Counted from the first letter of the stretch, positions 7,585-15,582 are shown. The stretch: DNA of 22,904 nucleotides from Pseudomonadota bacterium (GCA_023399635.1 JAEWOP010000235.1:1-22904), one strand, 5' to 3'. Numbers and translations are program-made. The notes: generated by a model not told the origin, from the letters alone.

Positions 7585-9033
7585 ATGACAGAACAGAACT
7601 ATCCGGTTCACGCAGAAATTACAGGCCCGATCGTGATGATCGGTTTTGGGTCGATCGGCCGTGGCACGCTGCCGCTGATCGAGCGCCATTTCAAGTTCGA
7701 CAAGAGCCGGATGGTCGTCATCGATCCGCGCGACGATGGTGCGGAACTGCTCGACAAGCATGGCGTCAAGCACATCAAGGAATACGTGACGAAGGAGAAC
7801 TACAAGGAGCTCCTGAAGCCCCTGCTCGACGATGGCAGGGGCGGCCAGGGCTTCTGCGTCAACCTCTCCGTCGATACCGGATCGCTCGACCTGATGAAGC
7901 TTTGCCGCAAGATGGACGTCCTCTACATCGACACCGTCGTGGAGCCATGGCTCGGCTTCTACTTCGACACCTCGATGGACAACTCAGAGCGCACCAACTA
8001 CGCGCTGCGTGAAACGGTGCGCCAGGAAAAAGCGAAGAACCCCGGCGGCACCACGGCCGTCTCCACCTGCGGCGCAAACCCTGGCATGGTCTCCTGGTTC
8101 GTCAAGCAGGCTCTCGTCGACGTCGCCACCGAGATCGGTCTCAAGTTCGAAGAGCCGGCCGCGGATGATCGCGAAGGCTGGGCGAAACTGATGAAGAAGG
8201 CGGGCGTCAAGGGCGTCCATATCGCCGAGCGCGACACACAGCGCACCAAGAACCCGAAGCCTCTCGACGTCTTCTGGAACACCTGGTCCGTGGAGGGCTT
8301 CATTTCGGAAGGTCTTCAGCCTTCGGAACTGGGCTGGGGCACGCATGAAAACTGGATGCCGAAGAACGCCAAGAAGCACAAAAAGGGCTGCAAGGCCGCC
8401 ATCTATCTGGAACAGCCAGGTGCCAATACGCGCGTGCGCACCTGGTGCCCCACGCCCGGTCCGCAATACGGCTTCCTCGTGACCCATAACGAGTCCATAT
8501 CGATCGCCGACTATTACACCGTCCGCGACAAGGACGGCGAAGTTCGCTATCGCCCGACCTGCCACTACGCCTATCATCCCTGCAACGACGCCGTCCTGTC
8601 TCTGCATGAGATGTTCGGCAACGGCGGCAAGGCTCAATCCGTCCAACATGTCTTGGACGAAGACGAACTGGTGGATGGCGTGGATGAACTTGGCGTCCTG
8701 CTTTATGGACACGAAAAGAACGCCTACTGGTACGGATCACGCCTGTCCCTGGAAGAAACCCGCCGCATCGCCCCCTACCAGAACGCCACCGGTCTCCAGG
8801 TCACCTCCGCCGTGCTCGCCGGCATGGTCTGGGCGCTCGAGAACCCGAAGGCCGGGATCGTCGAGGCTGACGAAGTGGACTACAAGCGCTGCCTTGAAGT
8901 CCAGATGCCTTATCTCGGCCCGGTGGAAGGCCACTACACGGATTGGACCCCGCTCGATGGGCGCCCAGGTCTCTTTCCGGAGGATATCGACACGTCTGAT
9001 CCCTGGCAGTTCAGGAACATCCTCGTTCGCTGA
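7585..9033 (+). CDS. hss: Homospermidine synthase
   Basis: 482 residues. The enzyme joins two putrescine units (or putrescine and spermidine) with NAD as internal redox cofactor to make sym-homospermidine, a main polyamine of many rhizobia. The Rossmann motif GFGSIGRG is at about residues 20-27, followed by the acidic strand end MVVIDPRDD. The middle holds family blocks IDTVVEPWLGFYFD, GANPGMVSWFVKQAL, GWGTHENWMP and RTWCPTPGPQYGF. The length and these blocks agree with bacterial Hss. Start: ATG at 7585 with GGAGAG 4-5 bases upstream; the frame extends to 7474 without homology-like sequence. It is monocistronic-looking, with a 168-base upstream region containing an inverted repeat. Confidence 0.95.
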   Translation: MTEQNYPVHAEITGPIVMIGFGSIGRGTLPLIERHFKFDKSRMVVIDPRDDGAELLDKHGVKHIKEYVTKENYKELLKPLLDDGRGGQGFCVNLSVDTGSLDLMKLCRKMDVLYIDTVVEPWLGFYFDTSMDNSERTNYALRETVRQEKAKNPGGTTAVSTCGANPGMVSWFVKQALVDVATEIGLKFEEPAADDREGWAKLMKKAGVKGVHIAERDTQRTKNPKPLDVFWNTWSVEGFISEGLQPSELGWGTHENWMPKNAKKHKKGCKAAIYLEQPGANTRVRTWCPTPGPQYGFLVTHNESISIADYYTVRDKDGEVRYRPTCHYAYHPCNDAVLSLHEMFGNGGKAQSVQHVLDEDELVDGVDELGVLLYGHEKNAYWYGSRLSLEETRRIAPYQNATGLQVTSAVLAGMVWALENPKAGIVEADEVDYKRCLEVQMPYLGPVEGHYTDWTPLDGRPGLFPEDIDTSDPWQFRNILVR

Positions 9034-9053
9034 AGGGGGCAGGAAACCATTCG

Positions 9054-9089
9054 CAGGGGAAACTGTACCACATCAGGACGTTTCCCCTG
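9054..9089 (+). repeat. 10-bp perfect inverted repeat between hss and omp10
   Basis: CAGGGGAAAC (9054-9063) and GTTTCCCCTG (9080-9089) pair perfectly around a 16-base loop, 20 bases after the hss stop. No U-run follows, so it is not a standard intrinsic terminator. The right arm can also form a shorter competing stem, GTTTC (9080-9084) with GAAAC (9092-9096). It could be an mRNA-stabilising 3' hairpin for hss or an operator for the lipoprotein gene. Confidence 0.45.
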
Positions 9090-9190
9090 TTGAAACTGGC
9101 GAAAAAAGCTGTGCAAGGCGTCAGGCTGCGCTAGATAGGGGATCGTGTTGCCACGGCCTCCGCCGTGTAGAACTGCGGGAGACACTGACC

Positions 9191-9559
9191 ATGAAATTCA
9201 AAGCGAGCCTCGTGCTCATTGCTGCAGCCACGCTGAGCGCTTGCGTATCCTCTGCCCCGCCGCGCACATCGCCGCAGCGGGTGGCGGCAGCGCCGCAGGG
9301 TGTCGAAGGTACCTGGGCGGATCCGAATGGCATCATCTCAACCTTCCAGGGCGGAACCTTCAACACCCGCTCGACCGACAGCAACACGCTTCTGGCCTCG
9401 GGCACCTATGTCAGTCTGTCGCCAACACTGGTCGAAATCAACATGACCTCGCTGGTGCGCAACACCCAGTCGCGCGTCAATTGCGCATTGGCGACGCCAA
9501 GCCAGCTCAACTGCACGCAGGATAGCGGCGCGCAGTTCTCCCTGACCCGCCGCAGCTAA
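9191..9559 (+). CDS. omp10: Omp10-like outer-membrane lipoprotein
   Basis: 122 residues with a lipoprotein signal peptide ending in the lipobox LSAC (cysteine about residue 18), followed by a short Pro/Ala/Ser spacer. The mature domain (GTWADPNGIISTFQGGTF, then LVEINMTSLVR, VNCALATPSQLNCT and final FSLTRRS) corresponds closely, from memory, to Brucella Omp10, a small surface-exposed lipoprotein. Two cysteines around ALATPSQLN may form a disulfide. The frame is open upstream to 8606 but only inside hss; the ATG at 9191, with CGGGAGA nearby, opens a clean signal peptide. The gene ends just before a strong terminator. Its molecular role is not established; outer-membrane structural or stress roles are plausible. 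Confidence 0.88.
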   Translation: MKFKASLVLIAAATLSACVSSAPPRTSPQRVAAAPQGVEGTWADPNGIISTFQGGTFNTRSTDSNTLLASGTYVSLSPTLVEINMTSLVRNTQSRVNCALATPSQLNCTQDSGAQFSLTRRS

Positions 9560-9581
9560 GGCCGGCCTCATGATCTTTCAG

Positions 9582-9609
9582 ACCCCGCTCCGGCGGGGTT
9601 TTGTTTTTG
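9582..9609 (+). terminator. Rho-independent terminator after omp10
   Basis: ACCCCGC (9582-9588) and GCGGGGT (9593-9599) form a 7-bp GC-rich stem with a TCCG tetraloop, followed by a T-rich tail (TTTTGTTTTT). This is a textbook intrinsic terminator 22 bases after the lipoprotein stop. Confidence 0.93.
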
Positions 9610-9648
9610 TGCATGGCAGAACGCTTCGCTTGGAGCGTCCAACGTTTT

Positions 9649-9672
9649 CCTTGATGTCGCATGCCCTTGATG
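9649..9672 (+). repeat. Paired CCTTGATG direct repeat upstream of the nucleotidase
   Basis: CCTTGATG occurs at 9649-9656 and again at 9665-9672, 16 bases apart, about 100 bases upstream of the exported nucleotidase. Phosphate-scavenging genes are often controlled by PhoB, which binds direct repeats, but these do not match the usual CTGTCAT half-site and the spacing differs from the usual 11 bases. Recorded as a possible regulatory repeat only. Confidence 0.25.
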
Positions 9673-9772
9673 AAAACATGCTAGCACCTGAACGGGCACC
9701 CCGGACGCGGGCTCCGATGGATCCGGCTCTAGGCGGATCCTAGGACTTAGCGAACTTAACCAGGAGATGAAG

Positions 9773-11695
9773 ATGATGAAGACGTTGAGACTGGGACTGA
9801 TGACGGCTTCGGCGGTCGCCCTTTTTGCCGGCATGGCATTCGCCGACTACGAACTCAATATCCTGCACATCAACGATCTCCATTCCCGGATCGAAGCGAT
9901 CAACAAATACGACAGCACGTGCTCGGCAGAAGAAGCCTCCAAGAACGAGTGCTTCGGCGGCATCGCCCGCGTGAAGACTGCAATCGACACCCGTCGCGGC
10001 GAATTGCAGAACGCAAACGTCCTGGTGCTCGACGCCGGCGACCAGTTCCAGGGCTCGCTCTTCTACAGCATGTTCAAGAGCGGCCCGATTGCCGACTTCA
10101 TGAACGGCATTCGCTTTGACGCCATGGCGATCGGCAATCACGAGTTCGATGACGGTCCGGAGGAACTGCTGAACTTCATCGATGCCGCCGAGTTCCCGAT
10201 CATCTCCGGCAACACGATTGCGGCCGAAGGCAGCCCGGTCGCCGGAAAGTTCGAGCCATACATCATCAAGGAGATGGGCGGCGAGAAAGTAGCCGTCGTG
10301 TCGGTCCTTGCGACCGACACGGACGAGACGTCCTCGCCCGGTGAGCAGATCCGCTTTGAAGACGAGATCGAGTATCTCAACAAGGCAGTCTCCGACCTTC
10401 AGGGCCAAGGGATCAACAAGATCGTGCTGCTGTCCCATGTCGGCTACGAACGCGACAAGCAGATCGCCGCAGCCGTGGACGGCATCGATGTCATCGTCGG
10501 CGGCCACAGCCACACGCTTCTTTCCAGCACAGACGACAAGGCCGCCGGTCCCTATCCGACCCTCGTGAAGAACCCGGGCGGGACGGATGTTCCGATTGTC
10601 CAGGCTTATGCCTATTCAAAATACCTTGGCGATCTGAAAATCGTGTTCGACGACAATGGTGTCGTCACATCGGCCGAAGGCGCACCTCAGCTTCTGGATT
10701 CGACGGTCGTACCCGATGCCGGCTTTGCTGCGAAGGTGGAAGAACTTGGCAGGCCGCTGGAAGAACTGAAGCAGAAAGTGGTCGGCTCCACCGACGACGT
10801 CATCGTCGGCGATCGCAATGTATGCCGCGTCGAAGAGTGCTCGATGGGCAACCTGGTGGCCGATGCGCAGCTGGATCGCGTCAAGGATCAGGGCATCACC
10901 ATCTCGATTGCCAACAGTGGTGGCCTCCGCGCCTCGATCGACGCCGGCGAGGTGGCCATGGGCGAGGTCCTGACCGTCCTGCCGTTCCAGAACACTATTG
11001 CGACCTTCCAGCTCAAGGGCTCCGATCTTCGTGCCGCCTTGGAGAATGGCGTCGGCCAGATCGAGGAGGTCGCCGGTCGCTTCCCGCAGGTCGCCGGGAT
11101 GAAATACGCCTTCGACAAGTCCAGGCCGGCGGGCGAGCGCATCACGGACGTTCAGGTCAAGGAAGGGGATGGCTTTGTACCGCTCGATCCGGAAAAGACT
11201 TATGGTGTCGTAACCAACAACTATGTCCGCGGCGGTGGCGACGGCTATGAGATATTCGCCACCTACGCGGTCAACCCCTACGATTTCGGCCCCAATCTGG
11301 AGCAGGCTGTCGCTGACTACCTGTCGGCGAACAATCCCTACAAACCCTATACGGATGGCCGCATAACCGAAGTCACGCCAGCTGCGGAGACTGCACAGGC
11401 TGAGGCAGAGGCTCCCGCTCCTCAGGCTCAGGCTCCGGCGCCATCTCCCTCCGCGACGCCTGCTGAAACCGCCGCCCCACCGGCTGCGCCTGCACAGGAG
11501 CCTGCCGCTGCTGCAGAGCCAGCCTCCTCCACAACTGCGGCGCGGCATACTGTCGTTCGGGGCGAATCCCTCTGGAGGATCGCAGAAGCCACCTATGGAG
11601 ACGGCCGCGCATGGACGAAAATCGCCGAGGCTAACGACCTTTCCAATCCCAACCTGCTCGCCATCGGGCAGGAGCTGGAGCTACCGACCAACTAG
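9773..11695 (+). CDS. Exported 5'-nucleotidase/metallophosphatase with C-terminal LysM domain
   Basis: 640 residues. A signal peptide (about 1-24, ending AFA before DYELN) sends it to the periplasm. The N-terminal calcineurin-type metallophosphatase shows the metal-binding blocks NDLHSR (34-39), DAGDQFQG, GNHEFDDG, SHVGYERD and GGHSHT. The 5'-nucleotidase C-terminal substrate domain follows (NSGGLRASI, FQNTIATFQLKG, VTNNYVRGGGDGYE). An Ala/Pro/Glu-rich linker of about 65 residues leads to a LysM domain at about 592-638 (HTVVRGESLWRIAEATYGDG to LAIGQELELPTN). LysM binds peptidoglycan, so the enzyme is probably held in the wall while hydrolysing nucleotides or other phosphate esters. Cysteine pairs in STCSAEEASKNEC and CRVEEC suggest disulfides. 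AGGAG at 9762-9766 favours ATG 9773 (6 bases) or 9776 over 9767. It has its own terminator. Confidence 0.93.
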   Translation: MMKTLRLGLMTASAVALFAGMAFADYELNILHINDLHSRIEAINKYDSTCSAEEASKNECFGGIARVKTAIDTRRGELQNANVLVLDAGDQFQGSLFYSMFKSGPIADFMNGIRFDAMAIGNHEFDDGPEELLNFIDAAEFPIISGNTIAAEGSPVAGKFEPYIIKEMGGEKVAVVSVLATDTDETSSPGEQIRFEDEIEYLNKAVSDLQGQGINKIVLLSHVGYERDKQIAAAVDGIDVIVGGHSHTLLSSTDDKAAGPYPTLVKNPGGTDVPIVQAYAYSKYLGDLKIVFDDNGVVTSAEGAPQLLDSTVVPDAGFAAKVEELGRPLEELKQKVVGSTDDVIVGDRNVCRVEECSMGNLVADAQLDRVKDQGITISIANSGGLRASIDAGEVAMGEVLTVLPFQNTIATFQLKGSDLRAALENGVGQIEEVAGRFPQVAGMKYAFDKSRPAGERITDVQVKEGDGFVPLDPEKTYGVVTNNYVRGGGDGYEIFATYAVNPYDFGPNLEQAVADYLSANNPYKPYTDGRITEVTPAAETAQAEAEAPAPQAQAPAPSPSATPAETAAPPAAPAQEPAAAAEPASSTTAARHTVVRGESLWRIAEATYGDGRAWTKIAEANDLSNPNLLAIGQELELPTN

Positions 11696-11721
11696 AGACG
11701 ATTTGTCCTGCCTTTCGACGC

Positions 11722-11748
11722 GGCCCGGGCCTTCCCCGGGCCATTTTT
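11722..11748 (+). terminator. Rho-independent terminator after nucleotidase gene
   Basis: GGCCCGGG (11722-11729) and CCCGGGCC (11735-11742) make an 8-bp perfect stem with a 5-base loop, followed by ATTTTT. It separates the nucleotidase from hemH. Confidence 0.9.
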
Positions 11749-11817
11749 AGTGCATAGATAAAACCAAACAGCCCGCGGCATCGTAATAGCCGCTGAAACA
11801 GCAATTGGAATAAACAG

Positions 11818-12852
11818 ATGGACGTGACTGCCCGCCACATGCCGCCCGGCCACCCACAGATCAAGTTCGGGAAGGTCGGCGTTCTGCTCGTCAACCTCGG
11901 CACTCCCGACGGCACTGACTACTGGCCGATGCGGCGCTATCTGGCGGAATTCCTGTCCGACAGGCGCGTCATCGAGTGGTCGCGGCTCTATTGGTACCCG
12001 ATTCTCTACGGCATCGTGCTCAACAAGCGCCCACAGAAGGTCGGCAAGGCCTACGAGGAAATCTGGAACAAGGACCTGAACGAGAGCTATCTGCGCACCT
12101 ACACCCGCAATCAGGCGGAACTGATGGCAACTGCGATGAAGGATCTGCCGAACGTCGTGGTCGATTGGGGGATGCGCTACGGCAACCCGTCGATCGCCTC
12201 CAAGATCGATGAACTGTATGCGCAGGGCTGCGAACGGATCCTGCTCTTCCCGCTTTACCCGCAATATGCGGCCTCGACGACGGCGACCGTCAACGACAAG
12301 GCCTTCGAGCACCTGATGAAGATGCGCTGGCAGCCGGCGCTTCGCACGGTTCCGCCCTATCACGATGATCCGACCTACATCGATGCGCTTGCGGTCTCGG
12401 TCGAGAAGGCCCTGGCGAAGATCGACTGGGAACCGGAAATGCTGGTGGCATCCTTCCATGGCATCCCGCAATCCTACTTCAAGCAGGGCGATCCCTATCA
12501 CTGCCACTGCCAGAAGACGGGGCGGCTGCTGCGCGAGCGCCTCGGCCTGCCGAAAGAAAAGTTCATGGTCACGTTCCAGTCCCGCTTTGGGCCCGAGGAA
12601 TGGCTACAGCCCTATACTGACAAGACCATGGAGAAGCTGGGCGACGAGGGCATCAAGCGCATTGCCGTGATCAATCCGGGCTTCGTATCCGATTGCCTCG
12701 AGACATTGGAAGAGATCGCCGGTGAAGCAGGCGAAATCTTCCAGCATCACGGCGGCGAGAAGTTCCTGCACATTCCGTGCCTCAACGACAGCCCCGAAGG
12801 CATGCGTGTGCTGGAGAAAGTGGTTCGAAGGGAGCTGCAGGGCTGGGTGTGA
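11818..12852 (+). CDS. hemH: Ferrochelatase
   Basis: 344 residues. Inserts Fe(II) into protoporphyrin IX, the last step of protoheme synthesis; a soluble or membrane-associated cytoplasmic enzyme. The family hallmarks are VLLVNLGTPDGTDYWPMRRYL near the N-terminus, the central AEAMRYGNP-like segment (here VDWGMRYGNPSI) and the signature LVASFHGIPQSYF with the conserved metal-handling histidine, followed by DPYHCHCQKT. The C-terminus contains INPGFVSDCLETLEEI with the conserved acidic residues. The ATG at 11818 has GGAA about 8-9 bases upstream; ATG 11839 is a possible shorter start but lacks a ribosome-binding site. No Irr, RirA or Fur-type box that I could recognise lies in the 69 bases between the terminator and the start. 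Confidence 0.96.
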   Translation: MDVTARHMPPGHPQIKFGKVGVLLVNLGTPDGTDYWPMRRYLAEFLSDRRVIEWSRLYWYPILYGIVLNKRPQKVGKAYEEIWNKDLNESYLRTYTRNQAELMATAMKDLPNVVVDWGMRYGNPSIASKIDELYAQGCERILLFPLYPQYAASTTATVNDKAFEHLMKMRWQPALRTVPPYHDDPTYIDALAVSVEKALAKIDWEPEMLVASFHGIPQSYFKQGDPYHCHCQKTGRLLRERLGLPKEKFMVTFQSRFGPEEWLQPYTDKTMEKLGDEGIKRIAVINPGFVSDCLETLEEIAGEAGEIFQHHGGEKFLHIPCLNDSPEGMRVLEKVVRRELQGWV

Positions 12853-12876
12853 AGCCGCCCGACAAGCAAGTTTCCC

Positions 12877-12888
12877 TCCTGCGCAGGA
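12877..12888. repeat. 12-bp perfect palindrome between hemH and the SPFH gene
   Basis: TCCTGCGCAGGA is self-complementary and lies 25 bases after the hemH stop. It overlaps CCTCC (12875-12879), which could pair with the Shine-Dalgarno GGAGG of the downstream SPFH gene. It may be a hemH 3' hairpin, an operator or part of an alternative leader fold. Confidence 0.4.
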
Positions 12889-12897
12889 ACATGATAG

Positions 12898-12927
12898 CAA
12901 TCCTCCATCGAGTGAGATGGAGGATTG
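12898..12927 (+). promoter_or_regulatory. Shine-Dalgarno-sequestering hairpin in the SPFH gene leader
   Basis: CAATCCTCCATC (12898-12909) and GATGGAGGATTG (12916-12927) are perfect 12-bp inverted repeats around the six-base loop GAGTGA. The right arm contains GGAGG (12919-12923), the Shine-Dalgarno of the ATG at 12931, so the folded RNA would bury the ribosome-binding site. No U-run follows, so it is not a terminator. Translational control, thermosensing or binding of a factor to the stem are all possible; the structure is seen, the function is inferred. Confidence 0.65.
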
Positions 12928-12930
12928 AAC

Positions 12931-13986
12931 ATGGTTATGGGCGGTTTCGACATCGTCGTGATTGCGATCGTGCTGCTGGTGATCCTCGTTCTGTTTGCGG
13001 GGATCAAAACGGTGCCGCAGGGCTACCGCTACACCGTCGAACGCTTCGGGCGCTATACGCGCACGCTGGATCCGGGCCTCAATCTGATCACGCCCTTCAT
13101 CGAACGCCTTGGCGCCAAGATGAATGTCATGGAGCAGGTGCTGGATATTCCCACCCAAGAGGTCATCACCAAGGATAATGCCAGCGTCTCCGCCGATGCC
13201 GTGGCCTTCTATCAGGTCCTGAACCCGGCGCAGGCGGCTTACCAGATCTCCAACCTCGAAAACGCCATCCAGAACCTGACGATGACCAATATTCGGTCCG
13301 TTATGGGTTCGATGGATCTCGACGAGCTGCTCTCCAACCGCGAAGTCATCAATGAACGGCTGTTGCGGGTGGTGGATGAGGCTGTCGGCCCCTGGGGGAT
13401 CAAGGTCACCCGCGTCGAGATCAAGGACATCCAGCCGCCGCGCGACCTGGTGGAATCCATGGGCAGGCAGATGAAGGCCGAGCGCGAGAAGCGTGCACAG
13501 GTGCTGGAGGCGGAAGGCTCGCGCAACGCGCAAATCCTGCGCGCCGAAGGCGCCAAACAGGCCGCAGTCCTCCAGGCGGAAGGTGAACGGGAAGCCGCAT
13601 TCCGCGAGGCAGAGGCGCGCGAACGTCTCGCCGAAGCCGAAGCCAAGGCCACCCAATATGTCTCCCAGGCCATTGCTGCGGGAGACATGCAGGCAATCAA
13701 CTACTTCGTCGCACAGCGCTACACGGAAGCGCTGGCGGAAATCGGAAAGGCGCCGAACTCCAAGATCGTGCTGATGCCGATGGAAGCTTCCTCGCTGATC
13801 GGCTCGCTGGCCGGCATCGGCGCCATTGCGAAAGATGTCTTCGGCGATGGTGATGGGCCGCCTCGCCCCCGACCAAGCGTTGCGCAGCAGCCGCCAACTC
13901 CCCCGACACCGCCTCGCACGACCTCTACCACGCCTGCCTCCCCGGCGCGCCCGGTCAATCCTTTCGCGCCGCGAAACGAGACCTGA
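12931..13986 (+). CDS. qmcA: SPFH/band 7 (stomatin-like, QmcA-type) membrane protein
   Basis: 351 residues. One N-terminal membrane helix (FDIVVIAIVLLVILVLFAG), then an SPFH domain with the family blocks VPQGYRYTVERFGRYTRTL, MEQVLDIPTQEVITKDN and GIKVTRVEIKDIQPPRDL. Next comes an Ala/Glu/Arg-rich coiled coil (about 180-250) with repeats of the AEGxRxAxxLxAEG type, then YFVAQRYTEAL and a Pro/Thr-rich tail. It aligns by eye over most of its length with E. coli QmcA (YbbK). Such proteins oligomerise in membrane microdomains and often act with a partner NfeD protein, which here starts 3 bases downstream. Start choice: ATG 12931, 7 bases after GGAGG; a TTG at 12925 is in frame but abuts the ribosome-binding site. 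The leader hairpin is unusual. Confidence 0.93.
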   Translation: MVMGGFDIVVIAIVLLVILVLFAGIKTVPQGYRYTVERFGRYTRTLDPGLNLITPFIERLGAKMNVMEQVLDIPTQEVITKDNASVSADAVAFYQVLNPAQAAYQISNLENAIQNLTMTNIRSVMGSMDLDELLSNREVINERLLRVVDEAVGPWGIKVTRVEIKDIQPPRDLVESMGRQMKAEREKRAQVLEAEGSRNAQILRAEGAKQAAVLQAEGEREAAFREAEARERLAEAEAKATQYVSQAIAAGDMQAINYFVAQRYTEALAEIGKAPNSKIVLMPMEASSLIGSLAGIGAIAKDVFGDGDGPPRPRPSVAQQPPTPPTPPRTTSTTPASPARPVNPFAPRNET

Positions 13987-13989
13987 GCC

Positions 13990-14445
13990 ATGTTGCAGGC
14001 GCTTGTCCTCAACCTCGGGCCTTGGAGCTGGTGGATCTTTGGCATTCTTCTCCTGGCAGCAGAGCTGCTGGTGCCGGGCGTATTCCTGATCTGGATCGGG
14101 GCCGCGGCGGTCGTGATCGGGGCCGTCTCCCTTCTCTTCTGGGACGCCGCCTTCTGGTCGTGGCAGCTGCAATTCGTGCTATTTGCCGCACTGGCGGGCG
14201 CGTTGGCGCTTGTTGGCCGGCGCTTCTATTCCAACAATCGCGATACGGACGAACCGCTTCTCAACAGACGTGGCGAAAGCCTCGTCGGCCGCACCGCCAC
14301 GCTTCGCGAGCCGATCCGCGAAGGCCGCGGCCGGGTGCATCTGGACGATACCTGGTGGCCCGTCATGGGGCCTGACCTGCCGGCAGGCACGCGGGTGAAG
14401 ATCACCTCAGCAGAGGGACGTGATCTGAGGGTCGAACCTGCCTGA
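13990..14445 (+). CDS. NfeD-family membrane protein (partner of SPFH protein)
   Basis: 151 residues: two or three closely spaced hydrophobic helices in the first 75 residues (WWIFGILLLAAELLVPGVF, LIWIGAAAVVIGAVSLLF, FVLFAALAGALALVG), then a cytoplasmic OB-fold domain of about 65 residues starting at GESLVGRTATLREPI and ending VKITSAEGRDLRVEPA. This is the short NfeD class without the protease domain, like E. coli YbbJ (QmcA partner). The 3-base gap from the SPFH gene implies co-translation. Its stop abuts the stop of the convergent isomerase gene with no base between. Confidence 0.92.
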   Translation: MLQALVLNLGPWSWWIFGILLLAAELLVPGVFLIWIGAAAVVIGAVSLLFWDAAFWSWQLQFVLFAALAGALALVGRRFYSNNRDTDEPLLNRRGESLVGRTATLREPIREGRGRVHLDDTWWPVMGPDLPAGTRVKITSAEGRDLRVEPA

Positions 14446-15450
14446 TCAGGCGACGCCGATGCGCAGCAGATCGTGGAAATGGACAATGCCCACCGGATGA
14501 CGCTCATCGTCCGTCACCATCAGGGACGAGATGTTATGCTGGTTCAAGACCGCCATTGCGGCGGTCGCCAACGTCTTCTCGCTAACCGTCTTCGGCGAGC
14601 GCGTCATGATGTCGTCCACCAGCATCGCCCCCAGATTGAGGTTGAGGCCGCGCGCCAGGTCACCATCCGTGACAATGCCGCACAACCTGCCGTCCTGATC
14701 CAGAACGCCAACGCAGCCGAAGCGCCGCTCCGAAAGCACCATCACCGCATCCGGCAGCGGCGTGCCGCGTGGCACGAGCGGGATGCGATCGCCCGTGTGC
14801 ATCACGTCCCCAACATAGCTAAGCATCGCTCCAAGTTTGCCGCCAGGATGGAAGACGCGAAAATCGAGAGCGGTGAAGCCTCGGGCTTCCAAGAGCGCCA
14901 CCGTCAAGGCATCGCCAACGGCAAGCTGCATCAGTGTCGACGTCGTCGGTGCCAGTCCGTGCGGACAGGCCTCCTGCTCCTTCGGCAGAAGCAGCACGAT
15001 GTCGGACTCGCGTGCAAGGGTTGAGATCTCTCCCGCAGTCAGCGCGATGAGCGGGATCGAAAAACGTCGACAATAAGCGACGATTGTCTGCAGCTCCGCC
15101 GTTTCTCCACTCCAGGACACAGCCAAGACAGCATCGGCGCGCGAGATCATTCCCAGATCTCCGTGGCTTGCCTCGGCTGCATGCACGAAAGAGGCTGGCG
15201 TGCCCGTAGACGCAAGTGAGGCCGCAAGCTTTGCACCGATATGGCCACTCTTGCCGACCCCGGTAATGATCACCCGGCCAGCAAGCTCCAGGATAAGCTC
15301 GACGGCCCGTCGAAACGGTTCAGCGAGCCCGGCTTGCAGCGCACGCTCAAGCGATTCAAGGCCGTTTCTCTCGATGCTGATGGTCCTGAGGGCGGATTCA
15401 ATCACATCCCGTTCGACCGCAGGGGGCGCACTCTTGCTCATAAGCGGCAT
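14446..15450 (-). CDS. kdsD: KpsF/GutQ-type arabinose-5-phosphate isomerase
   Basis: 334 residues. Expected to interconvert ribulose-5-phosphate and arabinose-5-phosphate, the first committed step towards Kdo for lipopolysaccharide. The N-terminal SIS domain shows GVGKSGHIGAKLAASL, HAAEASHGDLG and SWSGETAEL. It is followed by GLAPTTSTLMQLAVGDAL and two CBS domains (from about residue 210: VGDVMHTGDRIP and DDIMTRSPKTVSE) that usually sense nucleotides or CMP-Kdo. Start choice: ATG at 15450 with AAAGGGG just upstream; ATG 15441 is possible but its spacing is too long, and the extension to 15537 lacks family sequence. It is transcribed away from the beta-barrel gene and converges on the nfeD-like gene. 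Confidence 0.92.
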   Translation of the reverse strand: MPLMSKSAPPAVERDVIESALRTISIERNGLESLERALQAGLAEPFRRAVELILELAGRVIITGVGKSGHIGAKLAASLASTGTPASFVHAAEASHGDLGMISRADAVLAVSWSGETAELQTIVAYCRRFSIPLIALTAGEISTLARESDIVLLLPKEQEACPHGLAPTTSTLMQLAVGDALTVALLEARGFTALDFRVFHPGGKLGAMLSYVGDVMHTGDRIPLVPRGTPLPDAVMVLSERRFGCVGVLDQDGRLCGIVTDGDLARGLNLNLGAMLVDDIMTRSPKTVSEKTLATAAMAVLNQHNISSLMVTDDERHPVGIVHFHDLLRIGVA

Positions 15451-15582
15451 GTATCCCCTTTGCGATTTGAAGTCTACGGGCACGAGACTGGAGGGCTGCT
15501 GCACCCCATTCACTCGGCAACACCATCTGTTAACCACATGACTTTACCTTTGCGTAACGATCGCAAGGGCCCGGGAATAGCA

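Noticed and set aside
9649..9672. Pho box upstream of the exported nucleotidase
   Set aside because: The direct repeat CCTTGATG does not match the CTGTCAT half-site or its 11-base period; listed only as a repeat.
11749..11817. Iron-responsive (Irr, RirA or Fur) box upstream of hemH
   Set aside because: I looked for the expected dyads and found no convincing match in the 69 bases between the terminator and the start.
12604..14172. 522-residue antisense open frame across the SPFH and nfeD-like genes
   Set aside because: It lies opposite two well-recognised genes, has low-complexity Arg/His-rich composition, and shows no family motif. It is a shadow of GC-rich codon use.
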